Source of the DNA: Streptosporangium album
GTDB taxonomy: Bacteria; Actinomycetota; Actinomycetes; Streptosporangiales; Streptosporangiaceae
Reading direction: 5' to 3'
Assembly (NCBI RefSeq): GCF_014203795.1
Contig: NZ_JACHJU010000004.1
Coordinates: 310,001 to 374,000, forward strand
Length of the DNA stretch: 64,000 nt
The notes beneath the pieces were generated by a model that searched no databases, was not told the DNA's origin, and saw only the letters and a program-made list of their open reading frames with translations. Positions within the stretch are counted from its first letter, which is position 1, and the number at the start of each line of letters is the position of its first letter. The position numbers and the translations under genes were made by a program. Below, piece by piece: positions 41,337-50,592 of this stretch.

Positions 41337-41696
41337 ATGCCGGAGTACGAGAAGGCCATGCGGCCCGAAGACATCACCCGCCTGTTCGTCGAACGGTCCA
41401 ACGCCGGTGACGCGGCCGGGGTCGCCGCGCTCTACGAACAGGACGCGGTGATGGCCTACCCGCCCGGCGGCCAGACGGTGGGCCGGGAGGCGATCCGCAC
41501 GCTGTGGGAGAAGGTGCTGGCCAGCCGTCCCCACTTCGAGCCTGAGCAACCGCTGCCGACGCTGATAAGCGGCGACATCGCCCTCACCTCGACCCCGCCG
41601 AAGGACGGGGCCGGCGCCCGCGCGCAGGTCGTCCGGCGCCAGCCCGACGGAAGCTGGCTACGCCTGCTCGACCAGCCCGAGTTCGTCACCGGCTGA
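41337..41696 (+). CDS. NTF2-like/SnoaL-type small protein (DUF4440-like)
   Basis: A 119-residue cone-shaped fold protein: TRLFVERSNAGDAAGVAALY, then EQDAVMAYPPGGQTVGREAI and a beta-sheet ending WLRLLDQPEFV. The family includes isomerases, hydrolases and ketosteroid-isomerase-like proteins of about this size. ATG 41337 follows AGGAGGAACAC. Divergent from the LysR gene. Substrate unknown. Confidence 0.85.
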   Translation: MPEYEKAMRPEDITRLFVERSNAGDAAGVAALYEQDAVMAYPPGGQTVGREAIRTLWEKVLASRPHFEPEQPLPTLISGDIALTSTPPKDGAGARAQVVRRQPDGSWLRLLDQPEFVTG

Positions 41697-41865
41697 TCGG
41701 GACCCGGCACGGCCCGCACGTCCCGTTCCGACGCGACCACGCGACCCCCTGCCGACAGGCGAGAGACGACGACGCGCCGGCCGGTGCCTGACGGAACCGG
41801 CCCGCGCGGCGCCCCCCACCTACCGACGCGGCGATGACGCCGACAACCGATAGACGGAGCATGAC

Positions 41866-42531
41866 TTGGCGACCTTCGTTCTCATTCCCGGCATGTGCCA
41901 TGGCGGCTGGAGCTACGAGCCGCTCACCGACCGGCTACGGCTCCACGGCCACCGCGCGTACCCGCTGACGTTGACCGGGCTCAGCGAGCGCAGTCATCTG
42001 CTGAGCGCGGGAGTGAACCTCGAAACGCACATCCAGGACGTGGTCAGCATGCTGGCGGCAGAAAAGGTCGAGGACGCGGTGCTGATCGGCCACAGCTACG
42101 GAGGGATGGTGATCACCGGGGTCGCGGACCGCGTGCCGGAGCGAGTGGACTCCCTGGTGTACCTGGACGCCGTCGTGCCACAGCATGGCGACTCCTGCTG
42201 GGCCCTCGTATCCGACCAGGAGCGGAAGTGGTACATGGACGTGACGGAGACCGGCTATTCGGTGCGGCCACTGCCATTCTTCGACCCGCGCACCACACCC
42301 CATCCGCTCGCCTCCCTGCTCCAGCCGATCCAGCTCACCGGCGACCTCGCGCGGTTCCGGCGCAGGGACTACGTGTACGCGGCAGGATGGGACGGCGATT
42401 CGCCGTTCACCCCCACCTATCAGCGGTTGCGTAACGACCCACTGTGGACGACACATGCGCTGGACAGCAGGCACAACCTCATGCGGGACGCGCCGGAGGA
42501 CCTGTTGGAGATCCTTTTTGAGGCTGTCTGA
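41866..42531 (+). CDS. Alpha/beta fold hydrolase (EstC/pyrethroid-hydrolase-like)
   Basis: A 221-residue single-domain hydrolase. The oxyanion loop is LIPGMCHGGWSYEPL, the nucleophile elbow is IGHSYGGMVITG (Ser), and the catalytic His is in ALDSRHNLMRDAP. Compact size and the HGGW motif match AB_hydrolase_6 esterases. TTG 41866 is chosen because GGAG lies six nucleotides upstream and it begins the first strand. Separate from the NTF2-like gene by about 170 nt with no gene between. Confidence 0.85.
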   Translation: MATFVLIPGMCHGGWSYEPLTDRLRLHGHRAYPLTLTGLSERSHLLSAGVNLETHIQDVVSMLAAEKVEDAVLIGHSYGGMVITGVADRVPERVDSLVYLDAVVPQHGDSCWALVSDQERKWYMDVTETGYSVRPLPFFDPRTTPHPLASLLQPIQLTGDLARFRRRDYVYAAGWDGDSPFTPTYQRLRNDPLWTTHALDSRHNLMRDAPEDLLEILFEAV

Positions 42532-42675
42532 CCTGGTCGGCCGATCTCCGGAGGGGCGCTCACGCGCCGGTGTCGGGTCGAGCGGCCGGGGCCGAGGGGG
42601 CGGCCGCGTCTGCGGCTGGTGGCACGTCCGTGCACGGTTCCGGGGATGGGCCGGAGGGCCCGATGCGCGGGGTGG

Positions 42676-42955
42676 TCAGTGGGAGGAGAAGATGCCGGTG
42701 GCCGGCTCGGTGACCGGGGTCGTGGCGGCGTCCACGAACCACTCGCGGCCGAGGATCAGTCCGAACACCGCCGGCGGGAGCCGGACGAGCAGCCGCATGA
42801 CGGGGGCGAGCCTGCCCGGCCCGTTCACCTCGGAGTGGTGCGCGGCCAGTGCCTCCAACACGGTGCCCACCCCGGCCAGTTCGGCGGCGCGCTTGCCGAC
42901 CTCGTGCACCTTGACGTGATCGCGGTGGCCGTACCCGCCATTGGGGTTGTGAACT
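42676..42955 (-). pseudogene. PIG-L/LmbE-type deacetylase C-terminal remnant
   Basis: The minus strand reads VHNPNGGYGHRDHVKVHEVG, then a helical C-terminus ending FVDAATTPVTEPATGIF and stop. GHRDHxxVH is the second zinc-site motif of LmbE-like N-acetylglucosamine deacetylases. The first half, with the PxDE motif, is missing; the break at about 42955 coincides with the edge of the TnpB remnant. Confidence 0.6.
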
Positions 42956-43049
42956 GTTGATTGGTTCGTCAGTGTTTATCGGTTCTTCTCTGGATTCTTC
43001 CGTCCGGTGGGGCGAGCGACCGGCCCTTGGAGCGGTGGATGGGGGATCG

Positions 43050-43973
43050 GGGCGGTGCGAGGGTGCGGCGCTGGCCTCGCACCGCGGGGCGGCGCGGTCC
43101 GCGTTCAACTGGGGCCTGCACCTGGTCAAGGCGGCGATGGGTCAGCGCGCCGCCGAACAGACCTAAGGGTGCCCGTAAGGGGCCAAAGATCGGGTTTCCC
43201 CGGTTCAAGTCCAAGCACCGCGCCACTTTGTCGTGCCGGTTCACCACCGGGACCATCCGCGTCGAGTCCGATCGTCATCACGTCACGCTGCCCCGACTCG
43301 GCACGATCCGCACCCATGAGTCCACCCGCAAGCTCGCCCGCCACCTGGAACGCGGCACCGGACGAATCCTGTCCGCCGCCCTCCGGTTGGAGGGCGGGCG
43401 CTGGTTCGTGGCGTTCACCTGCGAGATCGACCGGACCGACCAGGCCGGACGGGCCGACCAGGCCGACCGGACCGAACGGACCGAACGGGCCGACCAGGCC
43501 GACCGAACCGGACGGGCCGTGGCCGGCCCTGGGGCGGTGATTGGCGTCGATCTCGGCGTGAAGGATCTCGCAGTGCTGTCGACCGGCGAGGTCGTCGCCA
43601 ACCCCAAGCATCACCGATCGGCTCTGCGTAAGCTGCGGAGGTTGAACAAGCGGCTTGCCCGCCGTGTCGGACCACGCACGCCGACCGCTGGTATCCATCC
43701 AGTAAGACGTGTTCCGGCTGCGGCGTGGTGAAAGCCGAACTCGCCTTGTCCGAACGCATCTACACCTGCGCGGCGTGTGGTCTGGTCCTGGATCGAGACC
43801 TCAACGCCGCACTGAATCTGGCCGCGTTGGCGGCCGGCGTCGCCCAGAGTTGCGGGGAGACGCTAAACGCCCGTGGAGGAGCGGTAAGTCCCGGTGTCCG
43901 TGCCGGGCACGCACCGGCGAAACGGGAACCCCGGAAACGGGGAACGCTCCGGCGCGAGCCGGAAGCTGCCTGA
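43050..43973 (+). pseudogene. Degraded TnpB (second family member)
   Basis: Pieces in several frames: RSAFNWGLHLVKAAMGQRAA (N-terminus), KGPKIGFPRFKSKHRATLS, RuvC-I in AVIGVDLGVKDLAVLSTGEV, then, after loss of about 100 residues including the RuvC-II Glu, HADRWYPSSKTCSGCGVVKA and CAACGLVLDRDLNAALNL with the zinc finger and RuvC-III Asp. At least two frameshifts occur (near 43166 and 43690). It cannot make a nuclease and differs clearly from the intact TnpB at 36393. Confidence 0.8.
43431..43520. repeat. Degenerate short tandem repeat inside the TnpB remnant
   Basis: About six imperfect copies of a 15-bp unit built from GACCGACCAGGCCG/GACCGAACGG are inserted between the beta-strand WFVAFTCEI and the RuvC-I motif. 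They encode a low-complexity run of Asp, Gln, Ala, Arg and Thr not expected in TnpB. It is in frame with both sides, as if expanded before the gene decayed. Confidence 0.75.
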
Positions 43974-44055
43974 GAGCGCGCTTACCAAAGCACACTCACA
44001 GGCAACGGTGTCGTGCCGAGGCCGACACGGAGATCGTCTCTTCTCCGGACCGTGT

Positions 44056-45033
44056 TCAGTCGGAGACCGTTCCGCGCACCTTCCTGAAGAACGTCCGTAT
44101 GTCGGCGACCAGCAGGTCCGGTTCCTCCATCGCGGCGAAATGCCCGCCTCGGTCGAACTCCGACCATTGCACGATGCGGTCCGTCTGCTCGGCGATATGC
44201 CGCACCGCGACGAAGTTCTCGTGCGGGAAGACGGCCAGGGCGGTCGGGACGGCCGACGGCTCGGGCGGCGTCCCCCAGTAGTCCGCGTGCGCCCTCTCGT
44301 AGTAAATGCGAGCGGACGAGCCGGCGGTTCCGGTCAGCCAGTACAGCATCACGTTGGTGAGCAGGAGGTCGCGGTCGACGGCGTCCTCCGGGCGGTCCCG
44401 TGAGTCCGTCCACTCCTTGAACTTCTCCGTGATCCAGGCCAGCTGGCCGACCGGAGAGTCGGTCAATCCGTAGGCAAGGGTCTGCGGCCGCGTGGACTGG
44501 ATATCGGCGTAGCCCGTGCTGTCGCGGTTCCACTGCTGGGTGCGCCTCCAGGAGGCCAGCGTGCGCTCTCGCTCCCCGGGGCTCAGCGTAGCCAGTCGGT
44601 CGGCGTCCGGCTCTTCGGCCGCGGCGCCGCCCGGCAGCAGGTTCAGATGCACACCGATGGTCTGATCGGGGTGGGTGCGGCCGAGTTCGCGGGAGATGAC
44701 CGAGCCCCAGTCGCCGCCCTGCGCGCCGTACCGCCGGTAGCCGAGGCGCCTCATCAGCTCGGCGAACGCGGCGGCGACCCGGCGGAACTCCCAACCGGTC
44801 TCCCGCGTCGGCCCGGAGAACCCGAACCCGGGGATGCTCGGCACCACCAGGTGGAACGCATCGGACGGATCGCCGCCGTGGGCCCGCGGATCGGACAGTG
44901 GACCGGTGATTTCGGTGAATTCCACGATCGAGCCGGGCCAGCCGTGCGTGATGATCAGCGGAGTCGCGTCCGGTTCTGGAGACCGGATGTGAGCGAACCG
45001 GACGTGCGCGCCCAGGAAGGAACGGCGCGGCTA
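44056..45033 (-). pseudogene. Epoxide hydrolase (EHN-type) missing its N-terminus
   Basis: The frame from about 45030 reads FLGAHVRFAHIRSPEPDATP then LIITHGWPGSIVEFTE (HGWPGS oxyanion motif), QGGDWGSVISRELGRTHPD with the nucleophile Asp, and GGHFAAMEEPDLL with the catalytic His. The normal 80-90 residue EHN domain and start are absent; a TAG lies in frame just upstream. A GTG at 44925 would give 289 residues but lacks the oxyanion motif. The cut end lies close to the promoter of the next gene. Confidence 0.65.
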
Positions 45034-45099
45034 CGCCTTCGGTGAACGCGGCTAAGCTCTGGATGAACTCGAGGGGCGGCCTGTTCTCCCACGAGCAAG

Positions 45100-46104
45100 A
45101 TGGTCGATATGAGGCTTCTTGTACTGGGTGGGACGCATTTTGTGGGACGGGCCGTCGTGGAGACGGCACTGGCACGTGGTGACGAGGTCACCACGCTCAA
45201 CCGGGGGGTGAGCCGACCCGCCGCGACAGGGGTGACCTCGATCGTCGCCGATCGGACCGACCCCGAGGCGCTGCGCCGGGCCGTCGGCGACCAGGAGTGG
45301 GATGCCGTCGTCGACACCTGGAGCGGAGCGCCGCGCGTGCTCCGTGACTCATGCGGGCTGCTCGCCGACCGGACCCGCCACTACGGATACGTCTCCAGCC
45401 GGTCGGTCTACCGGTGGCCGATGCCGCTCGGCGCCGACGAGCGGGCACCGCTGGTCGACGGCGATCCCGACGGCGACAACGGCGACGACTACGCCACCGC
45501 CAAGCGCGGCGGCGAACTCGCCGTCCTCCGGGAGTTCGGTGACCGAGCCCTGCTCGCCCGCGCCGGGCTGGTGCTGGGTCCCTACGAGAACGTGGGGAGG
45601 CTGCCCTGGTGGCTGCGCCGGATCGAGCGCGGCGGGCGGGTCCTGGTGCCGGGTGACCCGAGCCGCCCGCTGCAGTACATCGACGCCAGGGACCTGGCCG
45701 CATGGATGCTCGCCGCCGCCGAACGCGGTGCCGGCGGCGCTTTCAACGCCGTCAGCCGCACCGGGCACACCACCATGGGCGAACTACTCGAAACAGCGGT
45801 GAAAGTAACCGGATCGGACGCCGAGCTGGTCTGGGTCGCCGCCGAGGTGCTCGACGGGGCGGGCGTCAGCCCGTGGATCGAGCTGCCGATCTGGCTGCCC
45901 GACGACGCCGAGTACGGCGGCATGCACAACTCGGACGTCTCCGCCGCCCATGACGCCGGCCTCGTCTGCCGTCCCGTCCAGGAGACGGTCGCCGACACCT
46001 GGGCCTGGCTCCACGCCGAGGGCGACCCGCCGCTCCGCCCCGACAGGCCCCGGCCCGGTCTCGACCCCGCCAAGGAGAAGCAGGTGCTCGACGGGCTCGC
46101 CTGA
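45100..46104 (+). CDS. NAD-dependent epimerase/dehydratase family protein
   Basis: A 334-residue extended SDR: LLVLGGTHFVGRAVVETALA is the cofactor loop (GGTxFxG), and Tyr/Lys occur as GDDYATAKRGGE at about 128-140; the C-terminal part resembles the sugar-nucleotide/reductase substrate domain (LQYIDARDLAAWMLAAAERG). ATG 45100 or 45109 could start it. The family includes reductases acting on isoflavone-like or NDP-sugar substrates; the specific role is unknown. Stands alone between broken genes. Confidence 0.82.
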   Translation: MVDMRLLVLGGTHFVGRAVVETALARGDEVTTLNRGVSRPAATGVTSIVADRTDPEALRRAVGDQEWDAVVDTWSGAPRVLRDSCGLLADRTRHYGYVSSRSVYRWPMPLGADERAPLVDGDPDGDNGDDYATAKRGGELAVLREFGDRALLARAGLVLGPYENVGRLPWWLRRIERGGRVLVPGDPSRPLQYIDARDLAAWMLAAAERGAGGAFNAVSRTGHTTMGELLETAVKVTGSDAELVWVAAEVLDGAGVSPWIELPIWLPDDAEYGGMHNSDVSAAHDAGLVCRPVQETVADTWAWLHAEGDPPLRPDRPRPGLDPAKEKQVLDGLA

Positions 46105-46214
46105 CGGCTCCGGCGCCGTTGAGGCCGCCCCCCGGGACCGGGGCGGGTCGCGCGCCGCCGGCATCGGCCCCGCGGCCGTCCTGGGGCGCCCGGACGCGCG
46201 GGTGTAATGAGCCC

Positions 46215-46545
46215 ATGGCTGCCGTATCGACATGGAGTGACCTGCTCAGGACCCGATCCGCCCTCTGCCTGGGACTCGCCCCCTCCCCCAAGTGGCTGCA
46301 CGCGTGGCGGATGGGCGACGACTTCGCCGGAAAGGGCAGGCGGGGCCTTGCGGCCCTCGCGGAGATCCGGCGGGCCGCGGACATCCCCGTGATCACCGAG
46401 GTGGACGATCCGCGTGACGTGCGGACGGTCGCCGAGGTGGCCGACTGCCTGCAGGTGGACGGGCGGCACCTGGACAACCGCCCGCTCCTGGCCGAGCTGG
46501 GCGCCCAACCGAGGCCGGTGCTGCTGATGCGGGGGCCGCAGGCGG
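46215..46545 (+). pseudogene. DAHP-synthase/NeuB-like (class I) fragment
   Basis: After ATG 46215 (MAAVSTWSDLLRTRSALCLG) the frame contains GLAALAEIRRAADIPVITEV and VADCLQVDGRHLDNRPLLAE, the beta-strands of aroF/kdsA-type aldolases that carry IGAR-like and LLKRG motifs. Here they are degenerate (QVDGRH, LLMRGP). Similarity ends at about 46545 where ISAs1 sequence begins. Much shorter than the 260-350 residues expected. Confidence 0.5.
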
Positions 46546-47000
46546 GTCTCGACGACACGTCCGGCGGTGTCCACGGAAACGCCGGGCAGCAGCCCGGCCT
46601 GGCGCCGGGCCGTGCGCTGGGCGGCGCGGCGTTCCTCGCGCTCGGCCGGGCCGGGGGTGCGAGGGATCACCGGCGTGGGAGCCGTCTTACGGATGACGTC
46701 GGCGGCGTATCCACACGTCGCCGCGTCGAGTGCGTCCGCGTCCAGGTCAGCGAGCACCCGCCGGAAGGTCCGCTCGTGGGCACGACGAACCGGCCCAGCA
46801 GCGGATCGCGGCGCGCGCCCAAGCGCTCCAGCACCTGCGGGGAGGTCCGCGCCGCCCCGACGATCCGGGACCTTCCTGAGCCTGCTGAGCAGCGACGATT
46901 CCATCAAGATCGGATCGGCTTCCAGCTCGGCTTCCCACAGGACCAGGTCGGCGAGCTGGTCAAGGACAGGGTTGATCGGGGAAGATACAGACACGAGCAC
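46546..47000 (-). pseudogene. ISAs1-family transposase N-terminal remnant
   Basis: GTG 47000 begins VLVSVSSPINPVLDQLADL; after a frame break the segment ERTFRRVLADLDADALDAAT then AEREERRAAQRTARRQAGLL and LLPGVSVD appears. This is the DDE_Tnp_1-associated N-terminal domain of ISAs1 transposases, which continues with the first catalytic Asp (VDGK), here corrupted. A short inverted repeat (GAGCACGACT 46995-47004 against 47048-47057) lies at its edge. Confidence 0.65.
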
Positions 47001-47130
47001 GACTCCTATGAAGATCTTTTGGCTTAGAGACCTGAAAGATCATCGGAAGTCGTGCTCGTTTGGCAGCCCGCTCCAAGCGAACGGGCCCACCAGACGCATC
47101 GCATCAAGCCGGAACAACGCCGGGGCCCTG

Positions 47131-47560
47131 GGATCTCGGTGATCTCGGCCATGCGGTCGGGCTTGTTCTTGGCGGCGGCCATCGCGACCATCACCGGGTA
47201 GCCGTTCTCCTCGCTGCACTTCACCAGGTGGCGGGTCAGCTCCACGTCGCGCGGGGCCATCCCCCAGCTGGCGTCGGCGATGAAGATCGACACGAAGTTG
47301 TTCTTGCTGATCCAGGTGATGTCGTCGCGGACCCGCCGGTCCTCGAACTTGTGCACCTTGTCGTTCGTCGCCGCGCCCCAGAAGCAGAATCCGCAGCTGA
47401 ACGGACATCCACGGTTGGTCTCCAGGATGGCGGTGGTGTACCTGCCCTCCTCGAAGACGCCGGAGGTGACGGGTGAGGGCACCTCCATGAGGTCGCGTAC
47501 CCGCTCGGCGCCTCGGTGGTCACCAGCTCGCCGCCCCGCCAGAAGCCGAACCCTCGGGGG
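47131..47560 (-). pseudogene. B12-binding-type radical SAM enzyme fragment
   Basis: The core TTAILETNRGCPFSCGFCFW has the CxxxCxxC cluster motif. Strands KFEDRRVRDDITWISKNNFV and SIFIADASWGMAPRDVEL follow, typical of cobalamin-dependent radical SAM proteins. A frameshift near 47510 splits the upstream GFGFWRGGELVTTEA from ERVRDLMEVPSPVTSGVF, and the frame is cut after ITEI at about 47131. The B12 domain and the C-terminus are missing. Confidence 0.65.
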
Positions 47561-47680
47561 GAGAGACGGCCCGGCCACCAACGGGTCGCCTCGTCTCGCG
47601 AGGCCAGCCTGTGCTGAGGCGGCCGAAAGGCCCGGTCCCTGATGACCTGTGCCCGCTGTCTCCCCCGCACGCGAACGTGT

Positions 47681-48532
47681 TCACCGGACAGGGCTCACGA
47701 CCAGCGGGCAGGCGGCCTGGTGGAGCAGCGAGTGGCTCACCGAGCCCAGGAGCAGCCCGGTCAGGTCGCCTCGGCCGCGCGACCCCACGACCAGCAGATC
47801 CGCCTGCGCCGAGGCGTTCTTCAGGACGTCCACCGGGTGTCCGCACTCCACCTGTTCGGTGACCTTGACATCCGGATAGCGCTCGCCCCAGCCCGCCAGA
47901 GCCTCGGCCAGCAGGCGCCGCTCCCCTTCGGCCGCCTCCTCCGCGACCGCCAGGGCGGACGGCCCCCAGCCACCGATGACCGGCGGGTGCCACGCGTGAA
48001 CCGCCCGCAGGCCGGCGCCCCGCAGGGACGCCTCGGCGAAGGCGAATCCGAGGGCGTGCGCGCCGGCCGGGGAGCCGTCGACGCCGACGACCACCTCACC
48101 GTACGGCGGTGCGGGCGGATGCCGTATGACGGCGACCGGGCAGGTGGTGCGTCCGGCCACGCCCAGCGGGACCGATCCCAGCAGCATGCCCCGGAAGCCC
48201 CCCAGCCCATGGCTGCCGACCACCAGGAGCTCCGCGTCCGCTGTGGCCTCGATCAGGACGAGCCGGGGGTCACCCGGCAGCAGCCGCGACTCCACAGGGA
48301 CGCGTCCGTCTTCCTCACGGACCCGTTTCACCGCCTCGGCCAGCATGGAGGCGGCCCCGTCGCGCATCCAGCGGCCCACGTCCGCGTGCGGGGCGTCTTC
48401 GGACATCTCCAGCGGCCAGGCCGGCATGACGTGAACGATGCGCAGCCCGGTTCCGCGCACACCGGCCTCCCGCACCGCCCAGCTCACGGCCTCAAGACCG
48501 GCCCGCGAGCCGTCGACTCCCACCAGGATCAT
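47681..48532 (-). CDS. Universal stress protein, tandem UspA domains (USP 1)
   Basis: A 283-residue protein of two UspA folds. Each has an N-terminal VGVDGS-type strand (residues 3-9; VVVGVDGSPAGA at about 148) and an ATP-binding loop G-x2-G-x9-G-S (GSHGLGGFRGMLLGS; GSRGRGDLTGLLLGS). Such cytoplasmic proteins bind ATP and support survival in hypoxia, stationary phase or dormancy. ATG 48532 follows GGGGG. The palindromic site at 48590 lies upstream. Confidence 0.93.
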   Translation of the reverse strand: MILVGVDGSRAGLEAVSWAVREAGVRGTGLRIVHVMPAWPLEMSEDAPHADVGRWMRDGAASMLAEAVKRVREEDGRVPVESRLLPGDPRLVLIEATADAELLVVGSHGLGGFRGMLLGSVPLGVAGRTTCPVAVIRHPPAPPYGEVVVGVDGSPAGAHALGFAFAEASLRGAGLRAVHAWHPPVIGGWGPSALAVAEEAAEGERRLLAEALAGWGERYPDVKVTEQVECGHPVDVLKNASAQADLLVVGSRGRGDLTGLLLGSVSHSLLHQAACPLVVSPVR

Positions 48533-48589
48533 GACATCCCCCTTCCGGTGTCTCCATCACAACGCCGGACGGCACGGGGGAACACCGGC

Positions 48590-48616
48590 GAAAGTCCTCT
48601 TTCCCCGGGACTCCGG
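48590..48616 (-). promoter_or_regulatory. Stress-island inverted motif, copy 1
   Basis: GAAAGTCC, nine bases, then GGGACTCCGG. It ends 58 nt before the USP 1 start codon. Same arms, spacing and distance as six other copies in this island. Confidence 0.7.
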
Positions 48617-48734
48617 TCATCGTGGGTGAGGAAGCCCTACTGGTGGCAGGAACAGACGGAGGGTCGTGAGGCCCTCGACGGGGGTCCTCAGGGCTCGGCG
48701 TGACCAGGTCCGGGTGAGGCCCGGAAGTCCCCGT

Positions 48735-49736
48735 TCAGTGGGGCGGGCGTTCTTCCAGCACCTCGGTGACCGGACGCCGGACACCTTCGCTCTCGTCGAT
48801 GGCGAAACCCAGTCGCATGATCATCTGGGGATACTCCCCCGACAGGAGTTCCTGCCTCAGGAACTCCCGAAGGTGGAACATCTCCAGCGCCTGAGTGTGG
48901 AAGGCCGCGCTCACGTCGTAGGCGGAGGCGTGCAGCAGGACGCGTTGCAGCGCCTGGCCGGCCGTGATCCAGTCCTCGCGGGAGTCCCCCGCCGTGGTCA
49001 GGACCGCCACGGTTCCGGGGGAGGTGGACACGGACTGGTCGGAGTCGCTGCCCCACGGGCGGCCGTGGGCGTAGTCGCGCTGGGCGAAGCGCGGACGGGT
49101 CGGCTCGGGTTCGCGGGGATAGCCCTGCGCCGGGACCCCCTCCCGGCGGGAGCTTCCCGGCGGCTGCGACCAGCGGATCATCTCCAGGGTGAACAGCCGG
49201 TCCTCGGACTGCACGTCCTGGGCCACACAGGTGAGTCCGGCGATCACCCGGACAGCGGCCTCGGACCGGACCGGTGTCAGCCGCGCCCCCTCCGCGCTCG
49301 CCTGGGAGACGAAGTTCTCCACCAGGCGGTCCGGCATGGGCAACTCGGTGAATCCGGCACGGTGGGTGCGGCGCCGTTCGATCTCGGCGTGCAGCAGCCG
49401 GATGTGCTCGTCGGGGACCGCGGGCGCTCCCATCCGCACCGTCGCCAGCAGGGCGGGGCGATCGGGGTCCGGCAGCACGCGCACCTGTGTCTCATAGCAG
49501 AGCGCGCGCAGCGCGAGCCGCACGTTCATCAGGGCCGCACCACAGCTGATCAGCAGTTCCCGGCCCGTGGCGTCGCCGAGCCGCAGCTTCCTGCCGCTGT
49601 CGGACCGCAGGGCGATCTCGCCTCCGTCGATGGTGAAGGACCAGGGCTGGGTGTTGTGCACCGAAGGTGCCCATACGGCGGCCTGGACCGCCCTGTGCAG
49701 CACCGAGCTGATCTCCTCGGTTGTGCGGGCGTTCAT
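48735..49736 (-). CDS. Acg-type nitroreductase family protein
   Basis: A 333-residue member of the Acg family: AVQAAVWAPSVHNTQPWSFT near the N-terminus is the FMN-binding start, and the C-terminal half has HASAYDVSAAFHTQALEMFH. In mycobacteria Acg is a DosR-dependent flavoprotein that lacks normal nitroreductase activity and may store FMN. ATG 49736 follows GGAGG. It is 12 nt behind the CBS-BON gene, so both share the promoter with the motif at 50468. Confidence 0.88.
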   Translation of the reverse strand: MNARTTEEISSVLHRAVQAAVWAPSVHNTQPWSFTIDGGEIALRSDSGRKLRLGDATGRELLISCGAALMNVRLALRALCYETQVRVLPDPDRPALLATVRMGAPAVPDEHIRLLHAEIERRRTHRAGFTELPMPDRLVENFVSQASAEGARLTPVRSEAAVRVIAGLTCVAQDVQSEDRLFTLEMIRWSQPPGSSRREGVPAQGYPREPEPTRPRFAQRDYAHGRPWGSDSDQSVSTSPGTVAVLTTAGDSREDWITAGQALQRVLLHASAYDVSAAFHTQALEMFHLREFLRQELLSGEYPQMIMRLGFAIDESEGVRRPVTEVLEERPPH

Positions 49737-49748
49737 CTTTCGCCTCCA

Positions 49749-50414
49749 TCACAGGTAGAGGGGCGGGATGCGGGCCAGGTCGTCGGACTCGTAGACCAGG
49801 CCGTTCTCGACGTCGAGGACACCCTCGATCCCGCGGACCGCGGCGACGAGCTGTGAACTCTGCGAGTGGAGGCCGACCCGGCCCGTCAGCGTCACCACGC
49901 CGGCCTCGTTGCCGACGGCCAGCTTCTCCCGGTCGACGCGGAGCCGGTCACAGATCTCGGTGATCTCCCGGTCGATCTCCTCGACGGGACGGACGAAGAC
50001 CTTGAGCAGGTCGCTCTGCTGGACGCACCCGGTGATATGTCCGGTGTCCGCGTCGACGACGGGCAGTTGCTTGATCCGGTTCCGGTGCATCAACCGCGCC
50101 GCGTCCCGGACGGGGGTGGCCTCCGTGACAGTGATCACGGGGGTGGTCATGATCTCCCCTGCCGTGGTACCCATGGCCTTCCGGTGTTCCTCGCGGTTCC
50201 TGCGACCGCCGAAGACGCCGCCCATGCGCCCGCGGGAATCGGTCTCCTTCAACAGCAGGTCGTCCTCCGAGACCATGCCGACGGGACGGTCATCGGCGTC
50301 GATGACGGTGACCGCGCCGACCTTGAACTGCCGCATGGCATCGACGATCTCGGTGAACGACGCCTCCCGCCGCACCGCGACCGCCCGCACCCCCATGACA
50401 TCCTTGACCTTCAT
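49749..50414 (-). CDS. CBS-pair protein with C-terminal BON domain
   Basis: A 221-residue protein: two CBS motifs (VKDVMGVRAVAVRREASFTE at the start; AGEIMTTPVITVTEATPVRD from about residue 85) form a Bateman module that senses adenine nucleotides. Residues about 145-215 are a BON domain (VGNEAGVVTLTGRVGLHSQS), a lipid- or osmotic-shock-associated fold. ATG 50414 follows GAGGAGG. First gene of an operon with the Acg-type gene; a motif copy is 54 nt upstream. Confidence 0.9.
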   Translation of the reverse strand: MKVKDVMGVRAVAVRREASFTEIVDAMRQFKVGAVTVIDADDRPVGMVSEDDLLLKETDSRGRMGGVFGGRRNREEHRKAMGTTAGEIMTTPVITVTEATPVRDAARLMHRNRIKQLPVVDADTGHITGCVQQSDLLKVFVRPVEEIDREITEICDRLRVDREKLAVGNEAGVVTLTGRVGLHSQSSQLVAAVRGIEGVLDVENGLVYESDDLARIPPLYL

Positions 50415-50467
50415 GGTTGACCTCCTCGTTACGAGGATTCCGGAACGGCGCCGGCGGCGGCAGCGGC

Positions 50468-50494
50468 GAAAGTCCCCGATGCAGGGGACTTACG
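50468..50494 (-). promoter_or_regulatory. Stress-island inverted motif, copy 2
   Basis: GAAAGTCC, nine bases, then GGGACTTACGG. This is the most symmetric copy: AAGTCCCC faces GGGGACTT. It ends 54 nt before the CBS-BON start. Confidence 0.75.
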
Positions 50495-50592
50495 GTCACG
50501 TTCCGCGCGACCGGGCGTCGTCATGCCGGCGAGCCGGCCGTTCCGCAATGGCGCCGGATCGGGACTCCCTGCCTTCCCCGCCCGGGCGGATG

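Noticed and set aside
43050-43973. Second active TnpB nuclease
   Set aside because: At least two frameshifts and loss of the segment with the RuvC-II Glu make it inactive.
45582-47000. 472-codon minus-strand frame as one gene
   Set aside because: Only the first part (ISAs1 relic) is real; the rest is antisense to the epimerase gene and the DAHP-like fragment.
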